Source: an uncultured Bacillota bacterium (lineage in GTDB: Bacteria > Bacillota > Clostridia > Peptostreptococcales > Anaerovoracaceae). Taken from it: a DNA stretch of 18,828 nt. Both the position numbers and the translations under genes were made by a program. This document shows positions 7,150 through 15,511 of the stretch, piece by piece; position 1 is the stretch's first letter, and every line of letters begins with the position of its first letter. The notes under the pieces are model-generated. The model ran no database searches and was not told the origin of the DNA. It saw nothing but the letters and a program-made list of their open reading frames with translations. Location of the stretch: positions 1-18,828 of the forward strand of contig CAMNNG010000007.1 of assembly GCA_946545145.1 (NCBI GenBank), written 5' to 3'.

Positions 7150-8016
7150 CTACTCCGCCAGAGTGAATACTTTAATGATCTTCTTTTCTGTTATGAGTTC
7201 GTAAAATTTATCATCAAGAAGTCTTACGACATCGCTGTCTTCACCTGTAACAGCCGTCGCGACTCTTTTGATATCGTCATTTTCCAGGATGTTTCCAAAC
7301 AGCGTCACGAGCGCCATCATCGCAGGACCGCCGCCTCTGTGATCCCTGTCTGCAGCGAGCATCTCTACCGTCAGCTCGCCTTTGCTGCTGCTGCATGCTA
7401 CGAATGCCGCAGGCTCATCATCCTTGTGCACGATGTACGACCAGTCGTCGTCCAGGTTCTTTATGTTGAAAGGATTCATTTCTTCGTCGAACCCTTCGCC
7501 GATTTTCTCTTCAAGTGTTTCAATAAGGCCCGGGCGGGCCATACCCATGGCGCTTGCAGCGAAACCATGACGGCGCATCATACCCATGAGCGCGTCGCCG
7601 TGCATTCGCATGAAATCAGCGCAGTAAGCGACTGTATCTTCGTTCCTGTCGAAGATATACAGTTCCTTCTTGTGGAGCAGGACATATCCGCATGCATCCA
7701 GGAATGCATCTATATCCGGAAGAAGGCTCTCTCCCTCCTCGAGATAGACCTTCGGATCGTAGATCCCGACGGCATCGAAGAGGCTGCGGCCTATGCCGCG
7801 GCGTCTCTTCTTATCGTCCACAAAAAGATAGGAGAGCCTGTGGCTCACTCCCACCGGCTCCAGGGCGATAATTCCGCAGGCTTCACTTTCATCAAAAGCA
7901 ACGAAGATGACAGACTCACCTTCAAGCTTTCTCCTGATGATATTGATATCGATGAAGCTTACGCAGCTAAGTCTTTCGATATCCTTTTTGTCGAGCTGTG
8001 CTACTTTTATCGCCAT
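7150..8016 (-). CDS. Tandem GNAT-family N-acetyltransferase-like protein
   Basis: The 288-residue product starts at ATG 8016, with AAGGAT about 8 bases upstream. The first half (about 1-120) is a GNAT fold: VIFVAFDESEACGIIAL, LSYLFVDDKKRRRGIGRSLF (acetyl-CoA-binding R-x-x-G-x-G at 72-77) and a GYVLLHKKELYIF ending. The second half looks like a second, weaker GNAT repeat: PAAFVACSS, LTVEMLAADRDHRGGGPAMMAL (225-236) and FYELITEKK. The second acetyl-CoA loop is degenerate. The substrate is unknown. It is first in the operon with metF, the MetH reactivation gene and metH, which is an unexpected place for a GNAT; it may modify a metabolite or protein of that pathway, or simply be a passenger. Confidence 0.75.
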   Translation of the reverse strand: MAIKVAQLDKKDIERLSCVSFIDINIIRRKLEGESVIFVAFDESEACGIIALEPVGVSHRLSYLFVDDKKRRRGIGRSLFDAVGIYDPKVYLEEGESLLPDIDAFLDACGYVLLHKKELYIFDRNEDTVAYCADFMRMHGDALMGMMRRHGFAASAMGMARPGLIETLEEKIGEGFDEEMNPFNIKNLDDDWSYIVHKDDEPAAFVACSSSKGELTVEMLAADRDHRGGGPAMMALVTLFGNILENDDIKRVATAVTGEDSDVVRLLDDKFYELITEKKIIKVFTLAE

Positions 8017-8047
8017 TTTTTCATCCTTTTCCGACTTTTCCAAGCCA

Positions 8048-8075
8048 TTATATCACTATTTCGCTTTGTGTAAAC
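8048..8075 (-). promoter_or_regulatory. Promoter of the GNAT-metF-metH operon
   Basis: On the minus strand TTTACA (8075-8070) and TATAAT (8053-8048) are separated by 16 bases: a 5/6 -35 and a perfect -10. The predicted start near 8041 leaves a leader of only about 25 bases before ATG 8016, too short for a SAM, T-box or cobalamin riboswitch. Confidence 0.75.
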
Positions 8076-8082
8076 CACAAAA
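8066..8082. promoter_or_regulatory. Inverted repeat over the -35 box, possible operator
   Basis: TTTGTG (8066-8071) and CACAAA (8077-8082) are perfect inverted arms with a 5-base spacer, covering the whole -35 hexamer of the metF-metH operon promoter. It could be a repressor site, or part of the weak pfkA termination signal beside it. Confidence 0.35.
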
Positions 8083-8107
8083 ACTGTAATTAGTTATATT
8101 TTTTACA
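8080..8107 (-). terminator. Possible weak terminator after pfkA
   Basis: On the minus strand TGTAA (8107-8103) pairs with TTACA (8090-8086) across a 13-base AT-rich loop, followed by GTTTTTG. The stem is only 5 bp, so termination may be incomplete and pfkA transcripts may read into the met operon. Confidence 0.3.
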
Positions 8108-8111
8108 TATA

Positions 8112-9074
8112 TCATCTCGAGAGCATGTCGATCAGCGGCAGCATCGCGAGATTCGCTTCTCTTTTGATACCTACAGCATCCTTCAGCGGAGTTGTGACGA
8201 TGTTGCCGTTCGTCCTTCCGACCGCTACGCCGGAGATGTCGTTATAGAAACATTTCGCGGCAGTGTTCGCCGTGAGAGTAGCGAGCATCCTGTCGCTTGC
8301 CGACGGCGCTCCGCCCCTCTGAAGGTAAGCGAGCGTGACCGTCCTTATATCCAGAGCTGTCATTTCAGAGAGCTTCTGCTGGAGTTCCTTCGTTCCGATA
8401 TCCACGCCCTCAGCCTTGATTATAACGCTGTGGTTTTTTCCGCGTTCCATTCCCTTGACGAGCTTGTCAGCGAGCTCTCCGAGCGAGAACTCGAGCTCAG
8501 GGATGAGGATGGCGTCGGCTCCTCCCGTGAGGCCGGCATAAAGAGCTATGTCTCCGCATTCTCTTCCCATTACTTCGATGATCGTAGTCCTCTCATGTGA
8601 GGAGGATGTGTCTCTTATCATCGATATAGCGTCGAGGACTGTATTGACAGCCGTATCGAAGCCGATGGTGTAATCGGTATAGCCCATGTCGTTATCGATC
8701 GTAGCCGGGATGCCTATGACAGCGACGCCCTTCTTCTCAAGATCGAGAGCTCCTCTGAAAGTTCCGTCTCCGCCGCAGCAGATCAGTCCCTCTATGCCTG
8801 CGTTCTTCAGATTCCTGATGGCAGTGTTCTGTCCCTCTTCAGTCATGAAGCGTTCAGATCTTGCCGTCTTGAGGACAGTGCCGCCCCTGTGGAGAATGTC
8901 ACCTACAGAAGCGAGGTCCATATCTCTGAATGTACCGTCTATCAATCCCTCATAGCCTCTCTCTATTCCCACGATCTGCATATCGTAGTAAAGAGCGCTT
9001 CTGACTGCCGCTCTTATAGCCGCGTTCATTCCCGGCGCGTCTCCGCCGCTCGTCAGTATTCCTATTTTTCTCAT
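8112..9074 (-). CDS. pfkA: 6-phosphofructokinase
   Basis: The 320-residue product phosphorylates fructose 6-phosphate in glycolysis. The N-terminal GGDAPGMNA, R72 (TARSE), GGDGTF (101-106), PATIDND (123-129) with catalytic D127, TDYTIGFDTA and EVMGRECGD are all in place, and the length matches the bacterial ATP-PFK (about 320). G104 is the residue type seen in ATP-using enzymes (Asp marks pyrophosphate users). Position 124 is Ala, where ATP enzymes normally have Gly and PPi enzymes Lys. The ATG at 9074 overlaps the dnaE stop by 4 bases (ATGA), with AGAGGAG 7 bases upstream. It is the last gene of the typA-mscS-dnaE-pfkA operon. dnaE-pfkA is often followed by pyk in Bacillota; no pyk follows here. 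Confidence 0.95.
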   Translation of the reverse strand: MRKIGILTSGGDAPGMNAAIRAAVRSALYYDMQIVGIERGYEGLIDGTFRDMDLASVGDILHRGGTVLKTARSERFMTEEGQNTAIRNLKNAGIEGLICCGGDGTFRGALDLEKKGVAVIGIPATIDNDMGYTDYTIGFDTAVNTVLDAISMIRDTSSSHERTTIIEVMGRECGDIALYAGLTGGADAILIPELEFSLGELADKLVKGMERGKNHSVIIKAEGVDIGTKELQQKLSEMTALDIRTVTLAYLQRGGAPSASDRMLATLTANTAAKCFYNDISGVAVGRTNGNIVTTPLKDAVGIKREANLAMLPLIDMLSR

Positions 9075-12000
9075 GATATCACTCCTCTTTTAACATTCTC
9101 TTCTCCAAGGAGCATGCGCGCCGCTCCGACGAATCCGTCTGAAGCTTCTACGCCCGTTCCTCTGGGTCTGATGGTTTTTCCGTTCTTCGTATATATCCTG
9201 ATCTCGTCGCTTCCCGGATGAGATCCTATCAGCAGTCCTATCTCTTCGAGCATGCCGGCCTCGTCGGCGTCAGGCGGTATCCTCAGCTTGACTACCGTCC
9301 TGGGGCCTTTGCTTACTGCTCCTGCCTGAGCCTGAGGCTCCGGTATGGTCTTCATATCGATTATATCATCAGCCGTGATGCTCGGCGCCTGATCTTCTCT
9401 GAAGCTCAGCCTTCCCCTTACCATGACTACGCTGTCATCTTCCAGAAGAGCAGCGCACCTCTCATAAGTGCGGGAGAAAACTATGATCTCGAGCTCACCG
9501 TACAGGTCTTCGAGCTGCACGAATGCCATGAGGTTGTTCCTCTTGTCGGGAAGCGTCCTCTTGCCCGTGACCATGCCGCATACGACCACGGTATCTCCGT
9601 CCTTCAGGCCGCCCTTCTTCATCTCTCCCTCTTCAGCCGATTCGCTGATCCTGAGGGAGTCTGTCGTCGCGGCCCTCTGTATCCTGCTCCTGTAAGCTTC
9701 GAGAGGATGGCCGGATATGTATACTCCGAGGAGCTCCTTCTCCATGGCGAGCTTCTGCTCGTCTGAGAAATCCCTCAGGTTCGGGAGCTTCACCATAGCC
9801 GCGGGATCAGTCATCTCGTCCTTGTTCGTCTCGAAGAGAGATATCTGTCCCGGCGCCGTGTTCCTCGTCTGGCTTTGGACCGACTCTATGTAGCTTTCGC
9901 AGACTGCCATCTGCTGAGCCATGTTGCCTTCCAGACTCTTCGTCGCTCCTGCCCTGATCAGGCTCTCGACCTCGTTCTTCTTGATGCCGCCGGGGGCAGC
10001 GTTCTCGATGAACGTTCTGAGATCTGTGGCCGGCCCCATCCTGCCTCTCGCGTCGAGGATGGCGCTGATCGCGTTCTCGCCCACGTTCTTCACAGCCTTG
10101 AGACCGAATCTGATCTTTCCGTCCTCTATGCTGTATCCGCGGAAGCTCCTGTTAACATCGGGCGGCAGGACCTCTATTCCCATATCGCGGCAGTTCCTTA
10201 TATACAGAGCAGACGTCTTCGAGTCTCCCATAACGCTGGAAAGAAGAGCCGTCATGTACTCGAGCGGATAATAGTATTTGAGATAAGCAGTCTCATACGT
10301 TATGACCGCGTAAGCAGCCGCGTGCGATTTGTTGAAGGCGTACTCGGCGAAGCTGATCATGCTGTTGAAGATCGTCTCCGCTATATCCCTCGGCACTCCG
10401 TTCGCTACGGCTCCCGGGATCTCGACATTTCCGAAGGCGTCCTTCTTTCCGTTGATGAAGTATTCCTTTTCAGCCTCCATCTTGTCCATCTTCTTCTTGG
10501 CCATCATCCTGCGGACTTCATCCGACCTTCCGTAGCTGTAGCCTGCAAGGTCGCGGACGATCTGCATGACCTGCTCCTGGTAGACGATGCATCCGTATGT
10601 GACGTCGAGTATGGGCCTCAGTGACTCGTGCAGATACTGTATCTTCGACGGGTCCTTCCTGTTTTCCTGATACCTCGGGATCGAATCCATCGGGCCCGGT
10701 CTGAAGAGCGAAATGCCCGCTACGATCTCCTCGAACTTCTCTGGCTTCAGGCTCTTCATGAAGTTCGTCATGCCCGAAGATTCAAGCTGGAACACGCCCT
10801 GGGTATTTCCCTGGCTGATCATCTCGAATATGGCCGGGTCGTCGTATTCCATCTTCGAAAAATCTATGTCCACGCCATGCCTCTCATGTATGAGGGACAG
10901 CGCGTCTCCTATCGTTTTGATGTTCCTCAGACCGAGGAAGTCCATCTTGAGAAGGCCCAGCTCCTCCAGAGTGTTCTTCTCGAACTGTGTTTCTATGATC
11001 TCGCCGTCGCTGTAGAGCGGAACGTATTCTCCGACGCTCTTCTCCGAAATGACGACTCCGGCGGCGTGCGTGGATGTGTTCCTCGGCATACCCTCGAGGG
11101 CCCTTGCCATATCGATCACGCGCCTCGTGTTCTCATTGTCCTCGTACGATCTGGCGAGCTCCTGGTTCATCTTGAGAGCTCTGTCTATCGTGATACCAAG
11201 GATGTTTGGTATCGATTTCGCTATCCTGTCCGTCTCGGCGTAGCTTACTCCCAGAACGCGGCCGACGTCCCTGACGGCGGCCCTGGCCTTGAGCGTACCG
11301 AACGTTATGATCTGAGCAACGTGCTCGGTTCCGTATTTTTCAATTACGTAGTCGATGACCTCGCCCCTCCTGTCATCGGGGAAGTCGATGTCTATATCAG
11401 GCATGCTGATCCTTTCGGGGTTCAGGAACCTCTCGAAGATCAGGCCGTATTTGATCGGGTCGATGTCCGTTATATCCAGCGCGTAAGCGACTATGCTGCC
11501 TGCGGCCGATCCTCTTCCGGGGCCGACCATGATGCCGTGGCTCTTCGCGTAGTTGACGTAGTCCCATACTATCAGGAAGTAGTCCACGAAGCCCATCTGC
11601 TCGATGACGGCAAGCTCCGTTTCGAGTCTTTCGCGGAGCTCTTCGCTTACTTCGCCGTACTTTCTGAGCATGCCTTCTTCGCACAGCTCTCTTAGATATT
11701 CATTGTTCTTCTTCCCGTCAGGTACGGGGTATTTGGGAAGGTGGAGCTTTCCGAATTCGAATGTGACGTCGCACTTTTCGGCGATCTTCACAGTGTTGTC
11801 GCAGGCTTCGGGTATGGCAGCGAAGATGTTTCTCATCTCCTTTTCGCTCTTGAGATAGAACTGGTCGTTCGCGTATCTCATGCGGTCTTCGTCTTCGACC
11901 TTCGCTCCCGTCTGGATGCAGAGCAGGACATCATGAGCCTCGGCGTCCTTCTGCTCGATGTAGTGGACGTCGTTCGTCGCGACCAGCGGGATACCGGTCT

Positions 12001-12583
12001 CTTCGCTGAGACGTCTTAAGAGCGGCACGAGCCTTCTCTGCTCTTCGAGCCCCTGGTCCTGGACCTCGAGGTAGTAGTTTCCCTCGCCGAATATCTCGAG
12101 GTGCTCGAGGGCTTCTTTCTTCGCGCCTTCATAGTCGCCTGCAAGAAGGAGCCTCGGGATGATGCCTGCAAGGCAGGCCGAAAGACAGATCAGCCCCTCG
12201 CTGTGCTCCCTCAGGATCTCCTTGTCTATACGCGGTTTGTAGTAGTGACCTTCAATCCAGCCTGCGGAGACGAGCTTTATCAGGTTCTGATATCCCGTCT
12301 GATTCTTTGCCAGGAGCACCAGGTGGTACTGCCTTCTGTCGGATTCTTTGTCACGCGAAAAACGGCTGCCTGTGGCCATATATGCCTCGCAGCCGATCAC
12401 CGGATGGATGCCGGCCTGTGTACACTCCTTATAAAAATCGACGACGCCGAACATGACGCCATGGTCGGTTATGGCAAGATGCTCCATACCGAGCTCTTTG
12501 GCGCGTTTTACGACGTCTTTGATCTTTGCTGCTCCATCGAGCAGACTATATTGCGTGTGCAAATGAAGGTGTGTAAAGGCCAT
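9071..12583 (-). CDS. dnaE: DNA polymerase III alpha subunit (DnaE type)
   Basis: The 1170-residue replicative polymerase begins with a PHP domain: HLHLHTQYSLLDG (5-17), ITDHG with D40/H41, GCE with E66, H87, SACLAG with C137 and NDVHY with D205/H207. The metal-ligand set looks intact. The polymerase core follows, with GPGRGSAAGS (354-363) and PDIDIDF (395-401), whose D398/D400 match two of the catalytic Asp residues. The thumb, fingers and HhH region come next, then an OB fold around residue 1000 (VVVCGMVTGKRTLPDKR...LEDLYGELEIIVF). The C-terminal part is short but in the family range. The ATG at 12583 has AGAGGTG 6 bases upstream. It lies 22 bases after mscS and overlaps pfkA. Confidence 0.97.
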   Translation of the reverse strand: MAFTHLHLHTQYSLLDGAAKIKDVVKRAKELGMEHLAITDHGVMFGVVDFYKECTQAGIHPVIGCEAYMATGSRFSRDKESDRRQYHLVLLAKNQTGYQNLIKLVSAGWIEGHYYKPRIDKEILREHSEGLICLSACLAGIIPRLLLAGDYEGAKKEALEHLEIFGEGNYYLEVQDQGLEEQRRLVPLLRRLSEETGIPLVATNDVHYIEQKDAEAHDVLLCIQTGAKVEDEDRMRYANDQFYLKSEKEMRNIFAAIPEACDNTVKIAEKCDVTFEFGKLHLPKYPVPDGKKNNEYLRELCEEGMLRKYGEVSEELRERLETELAVIEQMGFVDYFLIVWDYVNYAKSHGIMVGPGRGSAAGSIVAYALDITDIDPIKYGLIFERFLNPERISMPDIDIDFPDDRRGEVIDYVIEKYGTEHVAQIITFGTLKARAAVRDVGRVLGVSYAETDRIAKSIPNILGITIDRALKMNQELARSYEDNENTRRVIDMARALEGMPRNTSTHAAGVVISEKSVGEYVPLYSDGEIIETQFEKNTLEELGLLKMDFLGLRNIKTIGDALSLIHERHGVDIDFSKMEYDDPAIFEMISQGNTQGVFQLESSGMTNFMKSLKPEKFEEIVAGISLFRPGPMDSIPRYQENRKDPSKIQYLHESLRPILDVTYGCIVYQEQVMQIVRDLAGYSYGRSDEVRRMMAKKKMDKMEAEKEYFINGKKDAFGNVEIPGAVANGVPRDIAETIFNSMISFAEYAFNKSHAAAYAVITYETAYLKYYYPLEYMTALLSSVMGDSKTSALYIRNCRDMGIEVLPPDVNRSFRGYSIEDGKIRFGLKAVKNVGENAISAILDARGRMGPATDLRTFIENAAPGGIKKNEVESLIRAGATKSLEGNMAQQMAVCESYIESVQSQTRNTAPGQISLFETNKDEMTDPAAMVKLPNLRDFSDEQKLAMEKELLGVYISGHPLEAYRSRIQRAATTDSLRISESAEEGEMKKGGLKDGDTVVVCGMVTGKRTLPDKRNNLMAFVQLEDLYGELEIIVFSRTYERCAALLEDDSVVMVRGRLSFREDQAPSITADDIIDMKTIPEPQAQAGAVSKGPRTVVKLRIPPDADEAGMLEEIGLLIGSHPGSDEIRIYTKNGKTIRPRGTGVEASDGFVGAARMLLGEENVKRGVIS

Positions 12584-12605
12584 TATTTCACCTCTGCTCT
12601 ATATC

Positions 12606-13433
12606 TCAGGCTTCACCGTACGGTTCGTCATACTTTCCCGCGCTTTCCGGCGTCTGCGATATAGTTATATCCGTTGTCTTCGAGCGCGTCTTAATACCGG
12701 CCTTCATGAGAGCCGGCACGGCCGCTTCGTTCATCGCGTAGTAAGCATCCCAGTATTCTTCTCTTCTGCACCATACCATCAGATCTATCTCGCAGACTCC
12801 GCCGCCGCTCTTTACGACCTCGGCAGCCGGAGCCGGCGAATCGATGATATACGGACTTCTTTTAGCTGTTTCGAGCAGGACAGCTTTTGCCTTTTCGATA
12901 TCTTCTTTTATGTCAACTGATGCATGTACCGTGATACGTCTCTTCTCGTTGGCGTCATGGTTCTTGACGATGGACGAGTTGACTATGCTGTTCGGTATCG
13001 AGACTATCTCGTTGTCATATGTCCTCAGCGTGGTCATGATAAGATCCGTCTTCTGCACATATCCGCCGTATCCGTCGATCTCGACATAATCATCTGCCTT
13101 GAACTGGTGCGTCAGAATGATCATGATACCCCCGGCTATGTTGGCAAGTGAATCCTTGACGGCGAGAGCGACAGCGGCGCCGCTGACTCCGAGCACCGTA
13201 ACGAACGATGAGGGGTTCACTCCCACCTTCTCAAGGGCGGCTATCAGAGCAAGCGCGATTATTACTACCCTGATGCAGACCACTGTGAACGATATCAGAA
13301 GCTGGTCCGCGCCCGCCTTATTCATGGCGTGTCTTATGATCGTGACGACGATCTGCATAACGATCACGCCGACCGCCATGATCACTATCGCCCACACCCA
13401 GCTCATCAATAGCTGCATATGCTGATCAGACAT
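12606..13433 (-). CDS. Small-conductance mechanosensitive channel, MscS family
   Basis: The 275-residue product has three predicted membrane helices at about 9-34, 44-67 and 75-108. The third is the Gly/Ala-rich pore helix (VLGVSGAAVALAVKDSLANIAGGIMIIL), followed by the MscS beta domain (ADDYVEIDGYGGYVQKTDLIMTTLRTYDNEIVSIPNS) and an alpha/beta C-terminal domain. Size and order match E. coli MscS (286). It releases solutes on hypo-osmotic shock. ATG 13433 overlaps the typA stop by 8 bases and has AAGGAG 8 bases upstream, indicating translational coupling. Confidence 0.92.
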   Translation of the reverse strand: MSDQHMQLLMSWVWAIVIMAVGVIVMQIVVTIIRHAMNKAGADQLLISFTVVCIRVVIIALALIAALEKVGVNPSSFVTVLGVSGAAVALAVKDSLANIAGGIMIILTHQFKADDYVEIDGYGGYVQKTDLIMTTLRTYDNEIVSIPNSIVNSSIVKNHDANEKRRITVHASVDIKEDIEKAKAVLLETAKRSPYIIDSPAPAAEVVKSGGGVCEIDLMVWCRREEYWDAYYAMNEAAVPALMKAGIKTRSKTTDITISQTPESAGKYDEPYGEA

Positions 13434-15300
13434 CTCTGTGTCTCCTTCTTTCCAGTTCCTTGAGGTACTTCTTTCTCAGCCTGATGTCGCCCGGGACTAC
13501 CTCTACGAGTTCGTCGCTGTTGATGAATTCAAGCGACTCTTCAAGAGTCATATCTATTGCCGGCGGCAGTTTGACCGCATCGTCTACGCCGGCGGCTCTC
13601 ATGTTTGTCTTCTGCTTTGCCTTGCATGGGTTGACGACCATGTCATCGGACCTTGAGTTCCTTCCGATGATCATGCCCTCATATACCTCTGTGCCCGGCT
13701 CTATGAAGAGAGTTACCCTCTCCGCTATATTCGAAAGAGCGTAAGGCGTAGCAGTTCCCTGCTCCTGAGCAATGGCGACGCCGCTCGTTCTCTGCGGGAT
13801 GTCGCCCTTGTACGGCTCGAACCTGGCGAAACGTCTTACCATCGTTCCTTCGCCCCTCGTCTCGTTGATGAACTCCGATCTGTATCCGAGAAGTCCTCTC
13901 GTCGGGACATCGAACTCCATGTGGCAGAAGCCGTTCTCCGTCATCATCTGGGTCATCGTTCCCTTTCTGAGGCTGAGCTTCGATATGACAGATCCGGAGT
14001 ACTCTTCCGGCACCTGGCATACGACTTCTTCTATCGGCTCGAGCTTCGCGCCGTTCTCTGCCCTCTTCGTGATGACTTCGGGTTTGCTTACTGCGAGCTC
14101 ATAGCCCTCACGGCGCATATTCTCTATGAGGATCGAAAGATGCAGCTCGCCCCTGCCGCTGACCTTGAAGCTGTCAGTGCTGTCCGTCTCTTCGACTGTG
14201 AGGCCTACGTTGACCTCAAGCTCTTTCTGCAGTCTTTCTCTGATCCTTCTCGATGTTACATATTTTCCCGCGCGACCGGCGAACGGAGAATCGTTGACCA
14301 TGAAGTTCATCGAAAGCGTAGGCTCTTCGATGCTGATCATCTCCATCGGCTGCGGATCGTTCATATCTGTGATGGTCTCGCCGATCGAGATATCTGAAAT
14401 ACCGGATACGACGACGATGTCGCCGCTCTTCGCTTCTTTGACCGGCATCCTCTTGAGACCTCTGTAAACGAAGACCTGGTTGATCTTCTTCTGCACGGGA
14501 TCGGAATCCATGCCCTGGCAGACTCCTACGCTCTGGGCTTCTTTGAGCGTGCCGCTCGTGATCCTTCCGATGCCGAGCCTTCCGATGTAGTCATCGTAAG
14601 CGAGCGCGGATATCTGCAGCTGCAGCGGCTCCTCGTCCTTGTCCGGGAACGGCTCGCAGTGCTCTATGATGGTATCGAAGAGCGGTGTGATGTCGAGGCC
14701 GGCTTCGCCCTTGGCGTTCTTGCCGCGCTTCTTTCCGCCGCTTTCGATCTGTATTCCCGCAACCTCTTCGGGGTCTCTTACTACTATGCCCTGACGAGCG
14801 ATGCCGTAAAGGATCGGGAAGTCGAGCTGCTTGTCGTTCGCTTCGAGATCCATGAAGAGTTCGTATACTTCATCGACGACCTCGTCTATGCGGGCGTCTT
14901 TTTTGTCTATCTTGTTTATGAGAAGGATCGGGTTCAGTCCCTGCTCGAGGCTCTTCTTCAGAACGAACCTCGTCTGAGGCATCGGGCCTTCGCTCGAATC
15001 CACGAGGAGGATGACCGTATCTACTGTCTTCATGATACGCTCTACTTCCGATGAGAAGTCCGCGTGTCCCGGCGTGTCTACGATATTGATCTTCGTATCG
15101 CCGTGCATGACGGAGCAGTTCTTGGAATAGATCGTTATTCCTCTTTCTCTTTCTATATCGTCGCTGTCCATTACGCAGTCGACTACTTCTTCATTTTCTC
15201 TGAAAACGCCGCTCTGCGAGAGGAACGCATCCACAAGTGTGGATTTTCCCGCGTCGACGTGTGCTATAACGGCTATGTTGATGATTTTTTCCTTTGCCAT
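13426..15300 (-). CDS. typA: Ribosome-associated GTPase TypA/BipA
   Basis: The 624-residue translational GTPase is thought to act in ribosome assembly and stress adaptation. G1 is AHVDAGKST (13-21), G2 RGITI (53-57), G3 DTPGH (75-79) and G4 NKID (129-132). It continues through domain 2, the EF-G-like domains III and V (GRGELHLSILIENMRREGYE; DVPTRGLLGYRSEF) and the BipA-specific C-terminal domain (GMIIGRNSRSDDMVVNPCKAKQKTNMRA). That C-terminal signature separates BipA from EF-G, LepA and tetracycline-protection proteins. G1 has Ala where BipA usually has His, and the G5 region reads YGIARQG rather than YASAxxG. ATG 15300 has only a short-spaced AGGG before it. It is first in the operon, with its own promoter. 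Confidence 0.95.
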   Translation of the reverse strand: MAKEKIINIAVIAHVDAGKSTLVDAFLSQSGVFRENEEVVDCVMDSDDIERERGITIYSKNCSVMHGDTKINIVDTPGHADFSSEVERIMKTVDTVILLVDSSEGPMPQTRFVLKKSLEQGLNPILLINKIDKKDARIDEVVDEVYELFMDLEANDKQLDFPILYGIARQGIVVRDPEEVAGIQIESGGKKRGKNAKGEAGLDITPLFDTIIEHCEPFPDKDEEPLQLQISALAYDDYIGRLGIGRITSGTLKEAQSVGVCQGMDSDPVQKKINQVFVYRGLKRMPVKEAKSGDIVVVSGISDISIGETITDMNDPQPMEMISIEEPTLSMNFMVNDSPFAGRAGKYVTSRRIRERLQKELEVNVGLTVEETDSTDSFKVSGRGELHLSILIENMRREGYELAVSKPEVITKRAENGAKLEPIEEVVCQVPEEYSGSVISKLSLRKGTMTQMMTENGFCHMEFDVPTRGLLGYRSEFINETRGEGTMVRRFARFEPYKGDIPQRTSGVAIAQEQGTATPYALSNIAERVTLFIEPGTEVYEGMIIGRNSRSDDMVVNPCKAKQKTNMRAAGVDDAVKLPPAIDMTLEESLEFINSDELVEVVPGDIRLRKKYLKELERRRHRDV

Positions 15301-15343
15301 ATCCCTGTAAGTTCAGTCCTTCCTTTCGATTTTTCGAATAAGT

Positions 15344-15372
15344 ATTCTATCACAATGCCGCTGTATTTACAA
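15344..15372 (-). promoter_or_regulatory. Promoter of the typA-mscS-dnaE-pfkA operon
   Basis: TTGTAA (15372-15367) and TAGAAT (15349-15344) on the minus strand are separated by exactly 17 bases. Predicted start near 15337, leader about 37 bases. Confidence 0.65.
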
Positions 15373-15389
15373 CGTTTGCGCCCGTGAAC

Positions 15390-15422
15390 AAAAAAAGCAA
15401 GCGGGCGGATGATTCCGCCCGT
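15390..15422 (-). terminator. Terminator of the flavodoxin transcript
   Basis: CGGGCGGA and TCCGCCCG (arms at 15414-15421 and 15402-15409) form a perfect 8-bp stem with a 4-base loop, followed on the minus strand by CTTGCTTTTTTTG. It lies about 140 bases past the flavodoxin stop, so that transcript has a long 3' UTR. Confidence 0.85.
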
Positions 15423-15453
15423 TCCTGCCCGTAGGCTTTTGAAAAGTTATGGT

Positions 15454-15511
15454 GTCTGCGGTGCACTGATTTGACAGTATTCATTTTCTTGGAGGATATT
15501 TCTCCGCAGAC
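15454..15511. repeat. Long-range inverted repeat in the flavodoxin 3' UTR
   Basis: GTCTGCGG (15454-15461) and CCGCAGAC (15504-15511) are perfect 8-bp complementary arms 42 bases apart. Inside, GGAG (15491-15494) and CTCC (15502-15505) could form an overlapping alternative hairpin. The 15422-15559 stretch holds no credible open frame. It may be a structured 3' UTR or a small RNA that shares the terminator at 15390-15422. Confidence 0.4.

Noticed and set aside
7063..8073. 336-codon plus-strand open frame over the GNAT gene and metF start
   Set aside because: It covers the promoter and two well-supported minus-strand genes with good ribosome sites; composition is that of an antisense frame.
7109..8100. 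Cobalamin, SAM or T-box riboswitch for the metF-metH operon
   Set aside because: No B12-box, SAM-box or T-box motif was seen, and the leader is only about 25 bases; gene gaps are 41, 1 and overlapping.
10628..11695. 355-codon plus-strand open frame over dnaE
   Set aside because: Mirror frame of the polymerase core; no start signal and no recognisable domain.
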